Below are positions 43,561 through 51,205 of a stretch of 64,000 nt of DNA, one piece after another. Source of the DNA: Bacillus sp. es.034 (GTDB lineage Bacteria; Bacillota; Bacilli; Bacillales; Bacillaceae_B); the NCBI RefSeq assembly GCF_002563655.1, contig NZ_PDIY01000001.1:2640001-2704000 (forward strand), given 5' to 3'. The translations under genes were made by a program, and so were the position numbers. Position 1 is the first letter of the stretch. Every line of letters begins with the position of its first letter. The notes beneath the pieces are model-generated. The model was not told where the DNA came from. It did no database searches and saw only the letters and a program-made list of their open reading frames with translations.

Positions 43561-45825
43561 ATGTTCAAGAGGAACAACCTTCAGCAGTTGATAGAATATT
43601 TTAAGAAGGATCCCGATTTTAATAAACAGATTGTTCATTGGCATACCATCGATGAAAAACCGGCCCAATTGGTAGACTTGCCACTTGAAATAGATGAAAG
43701 AATTAAAGAAGCGTTGCATAAGAGAGGGATGGAAAAGCTTTATACCCATCAAAGTTCGGCTTTCCACCTTGCCATGGAAGGGAAAAGTTTCACAGCCGTC
43801 ACACCAACCGCTTCCGGTAAGACGCTTTGCTATAATCTCCCTGTGCTTCAAACCATTCTGGATCAGCCGGATTCCCGGGCATTGTATATATTTCCTACGA
43901 AGGCACTTGCCCAGGACCAGAAGAGTGAGCTGAACGAAATCATCGCAGAGGCCGAGGTTTCCATAAATAGCTATACATATGACGGGGACACAGCTGCAAA
44001 TATCCGTCAAAAAGTAAGGAAGGCCGGACATATCGTCATTACAAATCCTGATATGCTGCATTCGGCGATCCTTCCTCATCATACGAAATGGGTGTCACTG
44101 TTTGAGAACCTGAAATACGTCATTATCGATGAACTTCATATATATAGAGGGGTGTTTGGATCCCATGTCAGCAATGTGATCAGAAGATTGAAACGCATTT
44201 GTGAATTCTACGGAGCGTCACCCGTATTCATCTGTACATCGGCAACGATCGCCAACCCAAAAGAACTGGCGGAGCAATTGACAGGAACGGAAATGAATTT
44301 AATCGACAATAATGGGGCGCCAAGTGCAAAGAAACATTTCGTTTTCTACAATCCCCCCATCGTCAATAAACCCCTCAATATCCGTCGCAGTGCAACGCTC
44401 GAGGTAAGGAGAATCGCTGGCGAACTATTAAAAAATAAAGTGCAAACCATCATATTTGCGAGAAGCAGGGTACGGGTGGAGATCATTCTAACCTATTTAC
44501 AAGAGTTGGTGAAAAGTCAATTAGGTGCGAAATCGATCAGGGGCTATCGGGGAGGATATCTTCCCACGCAGCGAAGAGAAATTGAAAAAGGCTTGAGGCA
44601 GGGTGACATATATGGGGTCGTCAGTACAAATGCCCTTGAACTTGGTGTCGACATCGGCCAATTGCAAGTATGTATCATGACAGGATATCCCGGCACGATC
44701 GCAAGTGCCTGGCAGCAGGCAGGAAGGGCAGGGAGAAGACATGGTGAGTCCTTGGTCATCATGGTGGCGAGCTCCAGTCCACTGGATCAATTCATCATCG
44801 AACACCCGGATTATTTCTTTGAACAGACTCCTGAAACCGCACGGATCAATCCTGATAATTTAATCATTCTCATCGATCATATCAAGTGTGCTGCTTATGA
44901 GCTGCCCTTCAGGGAAGGGGAGCAATTTGGCAGGCATGAAATGAAAGATATACTGGAATTTCTCGCAGAAGAGCGGGTCGTTCATAAAAATGGTGACAAG
45001 TGGTACTGGATGAACGATGTGTTCCCTGCACATAACATCAGTCTTCGTTCGGCATCACAGGAAAATGTCATCATCATCGATCAAACCGATATTTCAGCCG
45101 TGAAGGTCATCGGGGAAATGGACCGTTTCTCAGCCATGACATTACTTCATGATGAAGCGATCTACTTACATCAAGGTGTTCAGTTTCAAGTGGAGAAGCT
45201 GGACTGGGAGGAAAAGAAGGCATTCGTAAGGGAAGTGGACGTGGATTATTTTACGGACGCCAATCTCGCTGTCCAATTAAGGGTACTCGAAACAGACAAA
45301 ATGAGAGAATCAGACATGTTCGATGTTGCATACGGAGATGTGACCGTTCAAGCGATGGCCACGATTTTCAAGAAAATTAAATTCGATACCCATGAAAATA
45401 TCGGATCAGGTCCGATTCATCTACCTGAAGAGGAGCTCCATACAAGTTCCAGCTGGATATCATTAAAAGACGCTGACTCTTTCAGCCAGGAAAGACTTGA
45501 AGAGGGGCTTATCGGGGCTTCCCAAAGCCTGAAATCGATCATCCCATTATTCGTTATGTGCGACCCGAGTGATATTTTCGTTGTGCCACAAATCAAGGCT
45601 GCCCATAACGAGCTGCCCACCATCTTTATTTATGACCGCTATCCCGGTGGTATCGGGCTCAGTGAAAAGGTATATGAACAGATAGAGAAGATTCTTGTTG
45701 AAACGACTTCCATGATTGAACGATGCCCGTGTCAAAGCGGCTGTCCATCCTGTATCGGAATGGAGCATTCCATGGATTCGGCCAAACTCGATTCATTGAA
45801 ACTTCTTCGTCAATTCCTTCAATGA
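43561..45825 (+). CDS. mrfA: DEAH/DEVH-box helicase MrfA (YprA), mitomycin repair
   Basis: MrfA is a superfamily 2 helicase that, with MrfB, repairs mitomycin C lesions in B. subtilis. The 754-residue protein has Walker A PTASGKT (K87), the Walker B box DELH, SAT (CTSAT), and the C-terminal helicase motifs TNALELGVDIG and QQAGRAGRR. A DUF1998 domain at the C-terminus holds four cysteines (C722, C724, C728, C731 in CPCQSGCPSC), a probable metal site. ATG 43561 follows GAGGTGATAG; the GTG at 43552 lies in that site. mrfB starts 22 bp later. Confidence 0.95.
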   Translation: MFKRNNLQQLIEYFKKDPDFNKQIVHWHTIDEKPAQLVDLPLEIDERIKEALHKRGMEKLYTHQSSAFHLAMEGKSFTAVTPTASGKTLCYNLPVLQTILDQPDSRALYIFPTKALAQDQKSELNEIIAEAEVSINSYTYDGDTAANIRQKVRKAGHIVITNPDMLHSAILPHHTKWVSLFENLKYVIIDELHIYRGVFGSHVSNVIRRLKRICEFYGASPVFICTSATIANPKELAEQLTGTEMNLIDNNGAPSAKKHFVFYNPPIVNKPLNIRRSATLEVRRIAGELLKNKVQTIIFARSRVRVEIILTYLQELVKSQLGAKSIRGYRGGYLPTQRREIEKGLRQGDIYGVVSTNALELGVDIGQLQVCIMTGYPGTIASAWQQAGRAGRRHGESLVIMVASSSPLDQFIIEHPDYFFEQTPETARINPDNLIILIDHIKCAAYELPFREGEQFGRHEMKDILEFLAEERVVHKNGDKWYWMNDVFPAHNISLRSASQENVIIIDQTDISAVKVIGEMDRFSAMTLLHDEAIYLHQGVQFQVEKLDWEEKKAFVREVDVDYFTDANLAVQLRVLETDKMRESDMFDVAYGDVTVQAMATIFKKIKFDTHENIGSGPIHLPEEELHTSSSWISLKDADSFSQERLEEGLIGASQSLKSIIPLFVMCDPSDIFVVPQIKAAHNELPTIFIYDRYPGGIGLSEKVYEQIEKILVETTSMIERCPCQSGCPSCIGMEHSMDSAKLDSLKLLRQFLQ

Positions 45826-45847
45826 AAGATGGAAGGAGGGAACCGAT

Positions 45848-47140
45848 ATGTCATTGAAAAATAAATTAACAAGAATGAAAAAGCATATTATCCGGGAAGA
45901 AGACGGGGAGCCTGCAGCACGACCTGCAGACCATTCAGCGGATCTGCCCTTTTGGGATCTATGGGAAGAAAATGGAACGACTGCGTATTATATTGATGAT
46001 GATTTCTGCCTGGTAAAGGAAAAGCGTTATCCCATCAATCACCAACATGGGGATTACACGTTCAAGGATTTTATAAAAGCCGTTGATGCATGGCAGGGGT
46101 TTACAGGTGACCATCCCCTGTCTTCCAAAGGGCTTAGTCATGAAGATCTGTTTTTTTTCGATACGGAAACGACGGGACTCGGCGGAGGGGTAGGAAATAC
46201 CATCTTCCTGTTGGGACATGGAAGGGTGACGGATAAAGAAGTGATCGTCACGCAGCACTTCCTGCCGCAACCGGGAAGCGAGATCCCTTTATACCACAGC
46301 TTCTTGAGCAATGTGGATTACAATACCCTGGTGACGTACAATGGAAAAGCCTTTGATTGGCCCCAGGTCAAGACAAGACACACCCTTATTAAGGATCATG
46401 TACCCAAACTGCCTGGATTTGGTCATTTCGACCTTTATCACGGTTCCAGAAGACTCTTTAAGCATAAATTGGATTCCGTCAAGCTCATGAACGTAGAACG
46501 AAACATCCTTGGGTTTAACAGGATTGATGATGTACCCGGATACCTTGCTCCCATGATTTATTTTGACTATATCGAGCGTAGAGATCCTGAAGGGATCTTC
46601 AAGGTCATGACCCACAACGAGCTGGATATATTATCCCTCATCACGCTTTATACCCACCTGACGTTTCAGCTCATGAACGTCCATGACAAGGCGACAGGGC
46701 ATGAACGGTTCGAAGTTGGCAGATGGCTCGAATATACGGGTAACAGGAAAATAGCCAAGGAACGCTACGAGGAAATCATTAAAGAGAATGAAGAGCCGAA
46801 CTTTAGGGCAGTGCACCAGCTTGCCCTTCAATATAAAAAAGAAAAGCAGGAAGAAAGGGCGATTGAGTTGTGGGAGGGCATCTGCGAGAACGCACCTGTT
46901 CCCATACGGAAAGTGGTCCTGTTGGAATTGGCCAAATTGTATGAGCACAAAACAAAGGACCTACAGCGTGCTCTGGAGATGTGCAATCGACTTTTGGCAC
47001 TGACGGAAAAAACAGGGGAAACAAAAGGGAAGCACCTCACAATAATAGGAAATCTGAATCACCGAAAGGCTAGGATCGAGAATAAAATAGACAAACATAT
47101 AGGTTTTGTTACCCGGAGGAGCGAAGAGAAAAATTTATAG
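45848..47140 (+). CDS. mrfB: DEDD exonuclease with TPR region MrfB (YprB)
   Basis: MrfB is the nuclease partner of MrfA. The 430-residue protein has a DnaQ-like exonuclease fold with metal ligands D105 and E107 in FFDTETTGLGGG, then a YNGKAFDWPQ motif (second aspartate) and HNELDILSLI (Hx4D motif) near residue 257. The last 140 residues contain tetratricopeptide-like helices (RAVHQLALQYKKEKQEERA). ATG 45848 follows AAGGAGGGAACC. It forms an operon with mrfA. Confidence 0.94.
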   Translation: MSLKNKLTRMKKHIIREEDGEPAARPADHSADLPFWDLWEENGTTAYYIDDDFCLVKEKRYPINHQHGDYTFKDFIKAVDAWQGFTGDHPLSSKGLSHEDLFFFDTETTGLGGGVGNTIFLLGHGRVTDKEVIVTQHFLPQPGSEIPLYHSFLSNVDYNTLVTYNGKAFDWPQVKTRHTLIKDHVPKLPGFGHFDLYHGSRRLFKHKLDSVKLMNVERNILGFNRIDDVPGYLAPMIYFDYIERRDPEGIFKVMTHNELDILSLITLYTHLTFQLMNVHDKATGHERFEVGRWLEYTGNRKIAKERYEEIIKENEEPNFRAVHQLALQYKKEKQEERAIELWEGICENAPVPIRKVVLLELAKLYEHKTKDLQRALEMCNRLLALTEKTGETKGKHLTIIGNLNHRKARIENKIDKHIGFVTRRSEEKNL

Positions 47141-47246
47141 AGTGAAAGTGGTTCCATCTTCTTATTTTTATATTGAGAATTTTCAAAAGTAGATGTAAAA
47201 TAATTAATTGTGTTGAAAATTTTTTATGAAAAAAGGAATGATGAAA

Positions 47247-47342
47247 GTGAACCGTGCTATCTTAATTTTGTTCTTTGTCGTCATTGGTTTAACAGCCTTT
47301 GTTTTTACCAATTATTCACAAAGTTTATATAGCTTAATGTAA
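47247..47342 (+). CDS. Possible small single-span membrane protein (31 residues)
   Basis: In the 310-bp gap between mrfB and cotD a short ORF starts at GTG 47247, 9 bases after AAAGGA. It encodes NRAILILFFVVIGLTAFVF, a single hydrophobic span, then a short polar end (TNYSQSLYSLM). In-frame ATGs at 47226, 47238 and 47241 would give up to 38 residues, but lie on or before the ribosome binding site. The clean membrane span and ribosome binding site argue for a real gene; I do not recognise a family. The rest of the gap holds only AT-rich sequence and the cotD promoter. Confidence 0.5.
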   Translation: MNRAILILFFVVIGLTAFVFTNYSQSLYSLM

Positions 47343-47384
47343 GTATTCGGAAATAACTCCCTAAAAATAGGTATTTGCATTAGT

Positions 47385-47412
47385 ACATGTACCCTCTTCC
47401 TTTCATAGGCTA
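47385..47412 (+). promoter_or_regulatory. SigK-like promoter of cotD
   Basis: AC at 47385-47386 and CATAGGCTA at 47404-47412 are separated by 17 bp and fit the SigK consensus. B. subtilis cotD is a known SigK gene. The start would be near 47420. Confidence 0.65.
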
Positions 47413-47450
47413 TAAGTGTAATCACTAAGAGATGAAAGGAGAGCGTTTCT

Positions 47451-47771
47451 ATGTATAATAGACCAAGACCCAATCAAGTACTTCCAGCTGTCATGCACCC
47501 TACGAAATGTTGTGTGAAACATACATGCCACACCTATGAGGTGCCACACATTCACCCTGCTCATACGACAAATGTAAATAATGTGATGTATCAACATAAA
47601 CATTATTTCCCTCAAACTCAATCTCAAGTAGACAGTGTGTCACACCAGCATTTTAACTGTGGTGGGGGACCAGGAGGCCCTGGAGGCCCAATTGGCCCAG
47701 GAGGACCAGGAGGCCCGGGATTTGGACCTCGTCCAAGACCGCCATTCGGACCATACGGTATGGGAAGATAA
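47451..47771 (+). CDS. cotD: Inner spore coat protein CotD with collagen-like tail
   Basis: The 106-residue protein matches CotD through its His- and Cys-rich first part (MHPTKCCVKHTCHTYEVPHI, HPAHTTNVNNVMY, HYFP, VSHQHF). B. subtilis CotD ends soon after this with a short Cys tail; here a Gly-Pro-Gly tail follows (GGPGGPGGPIGPGGPGGPG, then an Arg/Pro/Phe-rich end), which makes the protein about 30 residues longer. ATG 47451 follows GAAAGGAGAGCG. It sits between mrfB and ypsA as in B. subtilis. Confidence 0.9.
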   Translation: MYNRPRPNQVLPAVMHPTKCCVKHTCHTYEVPHIHPAHTTNVNNVMYQHKHYFPQTQSQVDSVSHQHFNCGGGPGGPGGPIGPGGPGGPGFGPRPRPPFGPYGMGR

Positions 47772-47800
47772 TATCATCATGATATCAGAGGGATGATTCT

Positions 47801-47865
47801 AAAGACTGGATTCAGTGATACAGTGCCCTGCACTGTATCGCTTTCCTAAGGAGGATGCAGTCTTT
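47801..47865 (+). other. Compound inverted repeat downstream of cotD
   Basis: An outer stem AAAGACTG/CAGTCTTT (47801-47808 with 47858-47865) encloses a 13-pair hairpin (AGTGATACAGTGC with GCACTGTATCGCT, one G-U, loop CCT). It may be the cotD terminator, but the T tract after it is weak, so a structured RNA or small repeat is also possible. Confidence 0.55.
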
Positions 47866-47941
47866 ACGGAGGCATCTCTTCTTTTTTTATGCCGGGATAT
47901 CCCGATATGGATATTTCCCCGTCTCAGAAATCCGTGAAATA

Positions 47942-47950
47942 TGATACAAT
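47942..47950 (+). promoter_or_regulatory. Extended -10 promoter of ypsA
   Basis: TGATACAAT at 47942-47950 fits TGnTATAAT with one change. No -35 match is seen. The start would be near 47957, about 67 bases before the ypsA start. Confidence 0.5.
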
Positions 47951-48023
47951 AGAGTGAGAAGGTTTGGGGTACGCTAATAAAAGGATTCAAAGGTACCCAA
48001 AGTTTATTAAAGGGGTTTTCCAT

Positions 48024-48581
48024 GTGGGGAATGTAGCATGCATTACTGGATATAAATCCTTTGAATTAGGAATTTTCAAGCAGGATGACAAAGCGGTTTA
48101 TTACATAAAGCAAGCATTGAAGAAAGAACTGGTATCACTCCTGGATGAAGGATTGGAATGGGTCCTCATCAGCGGGCAGCTTGGCGTAGAGCTCTGGGGG
48201 GCAGAAGTTGTATTTGAGCTTCAGGAAGACTACGCTGATCTTAAACTTGCCGTGCTCACCCCTTTTATTTCTCAGGAGGAAAACTGGAACGAACAGAATA
48301 AGGAATACTATGAACTGATACTTTCTCAAGCTGACTTTGTCGAAACCATCTCGAAGGATCCTTATAAGAATCCTCAGCAGTTTCGTAACAAGAATCAATT
48401 ATTTTTACACAAAAGCGATTCGTGTGTGATCCTGTACGATGAGGAAAAAGAAGGTTCGCCTAGATATTTCTATGAAGATGCGAAAAAAAAGAAACAGTCC
48501 GAACCATCTTTTGACCTCAGGGCAATCAGCTTCCATGATTTACAGTGGATCGTTGAAGAGGAACAGTGGAAGTCAGACTGA
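48024..48581 (+). CDS. ypsA: SLOG/DUF1273 family protein YpsA
   Basis: YpsA belongs to the SLOG nucleotide-binding superfamily (relatives of DprA and LOG), with [12 protein letters not shown] at the N-terminus and [14 protein letters not shown] near residue 50 as the phosphate-binding glycine motif. In firmicutes it has been linked to cell division and stress. The 185-residue start is GTG 48024 with AAAGGGG 8 bases upstream, giving a length close to the 180 of B. subtilis; the open frame continues further upstream to 47964 without support. It precedes gpsB, a division protein. Confidence 0.9.
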   Translation: MGNVACITGYKSFELGIFKQDDKAVYYIKQALKKELVSLLDEGLEWVLISGQLGVELWGAEVVFELQEDYADLKLAVLTPFISQEENWNEQNKEYYELILSQADFVETISKDPYKNPQQFRNKNQLFLHKSDSCVILYDEEKEGSPRYFYEDAKKKKQSEPSFDLRAISFHDLQWIVEEEQWKSD

Positions 48582-48699
48582 AGAATCATAACTTAACGAG
48601 GCTTTTTTAGAGGGAATGGAATCACTGAAGTATGAAATACGATTGACAAATTGACGGTTATTTGAAAAAATGATAGTGATAAATATAGAGGTGAATAGA

Positions 48700-49011
48700 A
48701 TGATCTCAGATAAAGTGAAGTTAACGGCTAAGGATATTCTCGAAAAAGAGTTCAAAAGTGGAATGCGGGGATATAAGCCGGAAGATGTGGATAAATTTTT
48801 AGATTTGATTATTAAAGACTATGAAACCTTTCACCAGGAGATAGAAGACTTACAGCAGGAAAACCTGCGACTGAAAAAGCAGGCTGAGGGTGCTCTGAAG
48901 CAACAGCGTTCAGCGGCTCCGCCTCAACAGACCGGAACCACGAATTTCGATATTTTAAAACGTTTATCTAATTTAGAGAAACACGTTTTTGGTAACAAAT
49001 TATACGACTGA
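48700..49011 (+). CDS. gpsB: Cell division regulator GpsB
   Basis: GpsB is a DivIVA-like protein that moves penicillin-binding protein 1 between division septum and side wall. The 103-residue protein has the membrane-binding N-terminal domain ([20 protein letters not shown], residues 16-35) and coiled coil to about residue 65, a proline/glutamine linker, and the conserved trimerising end [19 protein letters not shown]. Its partner PonA is encoded at 36025-38814. ATG 48700 follows GAGGTGAAT; a start at 48670 is not supported. It is followed by the rnpB promoter. Confidence 0.96.
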   Translation: MISDKVKLTAKDILEKEFKSGMRGYKPEDVDKFLDLIIKDYETFHQEIEDLQQENLRLKKQAEGALKQQRSAAPPQQTGTTNFDILKRLSNLEKHVFGNKLYD

Positions 49012-49020
49012 TTTTTCCAG

Positions 49021-49049
49021 TTGAATGTTTTGGGGAATTACCGTATAAT
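49021..49049 (+). promoter_or_regulatory. SigA-type promoter of rnpB
   Basis: TTGAAT (49021-49026) and TATAAT (49044-49049) are 17 bp apart, placing the start at about 49057, just before the P1 helix of RNase P RNA. Confidence 0.85.
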
Positions 49050-49056
49050 TAGGTAT

Positions 49057-49475
49057 TGCTGATCCTTAATGGTGTTTGGGTAATCGCTGCAACGATTCGT
49101 TGTAGAGGAAAGTCCATGCTCGCACGGTGCTGAGATGCACGTAGTGTTCGTGCCTAGCCAATTCATAAGCTAGGGCAGTCCAACCCGGGCTGACGGCAGG
49201 GAAAACACCTACGTCCTTACGGATATGGTGTGACTACTTTGAAAGTGCCACAGTGACGAAGTCCTGTTAGAAATGGCAGGAGTGGAACGAGGTAAACCCC
49301 ACGAGCGAGAAACCCAAATTTGGTAGGGGAATCCTCTCAAAGGAATTGAACGAAGAGAGGGACAAAGGAATTTCCTTTGTAGATAGATGATTACCACCCG
49401 AGTACGAGACGAACAGTCGCCTGCAGTACAACGGAACAAAACATGGCTTACAGAACACTATTACGGGATAAGAGC
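49057..49475 (+). ncRNA. rnpB: RNase P RNA, bacillus (type B) class
   Basis: The RNA has the universal core blocks GAGGAAAGTCCATGCTCGCA, TAGGGCAGTC and GACGGCAGGG, GAAAGTGCCACAGTGACGAA, GTGGAACG, TAAACCCC, GAGCGAGAAACCCAAAT and the 3' AGATAGATGATTACCACC and ACAAAACATGGCTTACAG. P1 is formed by the 5' ATCC..AAT.GTGTT with the 3' AACACTATTACGGGAT, which places the ends near 49057 and 49475 (a few bases uncertain). It is the catalytic RNA of RNase P. The gene lies between gpsB and ypsC, as in B. subtilis. Confidence 0.97.
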
Positions 49476-49498
49476 AATATGGATTAAATAATGCAAGT

Positions 49499-49546
49499 GA
49501 CTGATACATGCAGGTAATACACTGCTCTTTTGTATCAGTCCTTTTT
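49499..49546 (+). terminator. Intrinsic terminator after rnpB
   Basis: GACTGATACA (49499-49508) pairs perfectly with TGTATCAGTC (49531-49540), followed by CTTTTTATTTT. Confidence 0.85.
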
Positions 49547-49607
49547 ATTTTACAGCAAACAGGACCATACTAGTGATAGTGGCATATTTATGAACGGGGT
49601 GACAAAG

Positions 49608-50744
49608 ATGAGTACATATACGTTAATCGCAACGTCAGCGATGGGCTTAGAATCCATTGTTGCCAAAGAAGTGAAGGAATTGGGGTATGAGTGTCAGGTC
49701 GAAAATGGGAAGGTCATCTTCAAGGGAGATGAAACGGCGATTGCACGGGCCAATATGTGGTTGAGAACCGCTGATAGGATCAAAATCCTTGTCGGTGAGT
49801 TCAAGGCTTATTCCTTTGACGAACTATTTGAAAATACCAAGAAGCTTCCCTGGGAGGATTTTCTCCCTGTAGATGCAGAGTTCCCCGTGCAGGGGAAATC
49901 CGTCAAATCAAAACTTTACAGTGTTCCGGACTGTCAGGCTATCGTGAAAAAATCGATAGTGGAACGACTGCGAACGGCCTACAAGCGAACGTCCTGGTTG
50001 GACGAAACCGGTCCTCTATTCAAGATTGAAGTGGCCATCCACAAAGATGTGGCTAGCATCACCCTGGATACAAGTGGTCAAGGTCTCCATAAACGGGGAT
50101 ATAGAATCGGTCAAGGTGAAGCGCCTTTAAAAGAAACGCTCGCAGCTGCCCTGATTCAATTAACGACCTGGAATCCCGACCGTCCCTTCGTGGATCCATT
50201 CTGCGGTTCAGGGACCATTGCCATCGAAGCTGCGCTGATCGGGCAAAATATCGCTCCCGGCTTCAATCGTGAATTTCTGTCGGAAGAGTGGCCCTTGATG
50301 CCTGCCGGTGTGTGGGAGAAGACGCGTCTGGAAGCCGAGGATTTGGCAAACTATGATCAGCCCCTTGAAATACTCGGAACGGACATTGATCATCGTATGA
50401 TTGAGGTTTCCAAAGAGAATGCTTTAGAAGCAGGACTAGGGGAGCTGGTGAAATTCAAGCAAATGCAAGTCAGGGATTTTACTTCCGAATTAGAGTACGG
50501 CATCATCGTCGGAAATCCTCCATACGGAGAACGTCTGGGTGAACGAAAAGAAGTAGAGAAAATGTATCAGGAAATGGGAAGAGCCTTTGAAAAACTGGAT
50601 ACCTGGTCCCTCTACATGCTGACGTCCCATGAAAACTTTGAACAATGCTACGGGAAACAAGCTACAAAAAAACGCAAATTGTTCAATGGATTCATAAGGA
50701 CAGACTATTATCAATTCTTCGGGCCGCGCCCCCCAAGAAAGTAA
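49608..50744 (+). CDS. ypsC: THUMP-domain class I 23S rRNA methyltransferase YpsC
   Basis: The 378-residue protein has an N-terminal THUMP RNA-binding domain (about residues 45-155) and a C-terminal SAM domain with DPFCGSGTIAIEAALIG and the catalytic NPPYGERLG motif (about residues 306-314), the N2-guanine methyltransferase signature shared with RlmL. It probably methylates a guanine in 23S rRNA. ATG 49608 follows GGGGTGAC; the frame is open upstream to 49530 but that part overlaps the rnpB terminator. Confidence 0.94.
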   Translation: MSTYTLIATSAMGLESIVAKEVKELGYECQVENGKVIFKGDETAIARANMWLRTADRIKILVGEFKAYSFDELFENTKKLPWEDFLPVDAEFPVQGKSVKSKLYSVPDCQAIVKKSIVERLRTAYKRTSWLDETGPLFKIEVAIHKDVASITLDTSGQGLHKRGYRIGQGEAPLKETLAAALIQLTTWNPDRPFVDPFCGSGTIAIEAALIGQNIAPGFNREFLSEEWPLMPAGVWEKTRLEAEDLANYDQPLEILGTDIDHRMIEVSKENALEAGLGELVKFKQMQVRDFTSELEYGIIVGNPPYGERLGERKEVEKMYQEMGRAFEKLDTWSLYMLTSHENFEQCYGKQATKKRKLFNGFIRTDYYQFFGPRPPRK

Positions 50745-50840
50745 TATTATAGGATTGTTGGAAAAAGATGATGAAGTTCAGAATAACCCTTTCACTTCCT
50801 GCGTATAATAGTTCTATCATTTTTAGAGGAGTGAAAGAGG

Positions 50841-51014
50841 ATGGACCATTCTTTCATCGATTTCCACAAAATCTATCAAGCCTTACAAAGCTCTATTTCT
50901 TCCATTACAGGTGAAGAAGCGGAGGCCGTACAACTGGAACTCCATGAAGCATCAAAAAAACTGGATCAAGCATTTCAATATGAATTATTGAAAAAAAAGA
51001 GAATATACGACTGA
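50841..51014 (+). CDS. Small hypothetical protein (57 residues)
   Basis: A short ORF starts at ATG 50841 with AGGAGTGAAAGAGG upstream and a TATAAT at 50804-50809, and ends at 51014. The product is a mostly helical soluble protein (HKIYQALQSSISS, EEAEAVQLELHEASKKLDQA, ending LLKKKRIYD). A terminator follows at 51035. It lies in the 461-bp gap between ypsC and ypvA. The good ribosome binding site and terminator support a real gene; I do not recognise the family. Confidence 0.65.
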   Translation: MDHSFIDFHKIYQALQSSISSITGEEAEAVQLELHEASKKLDQAFQYELLKKKRIYD

Positions 51015-51034
51015 GTGCACTCTTGAAAAAGATA

Positions 51035-51085
51035 GGGACATCCATACAACTGGTAGACTCACCCTTTGTATGGAGTCTCTTTTCT
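51035..51085 (+). terminator. Intrinsic terminator before ypvA
   Basis: GGGACATCCATACAA pairs with TTGTATGGAGTCTC (one bulged A, one G-U) and is followed by TTTTCTTTT. Confidence 0.75.
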
Positions 51086-51205
51086 TTTGGGTATAGAATG
51101 TACTCGCTTACTATAGAGAGTCTTTGAAATAAAATATCGGTTACACCTTTCCAATAAGAAAGAATTCTAGTAAATTAGAAATATTGTGTCATGCAGGAGG
51201 TTCAT

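Noticed and set aside
49267..49509. Minus-strand open frames over the RNase P RNA.
   Set aside because: They are chance frames opposite a highly structured RNA gene and have no ribosome binding site.
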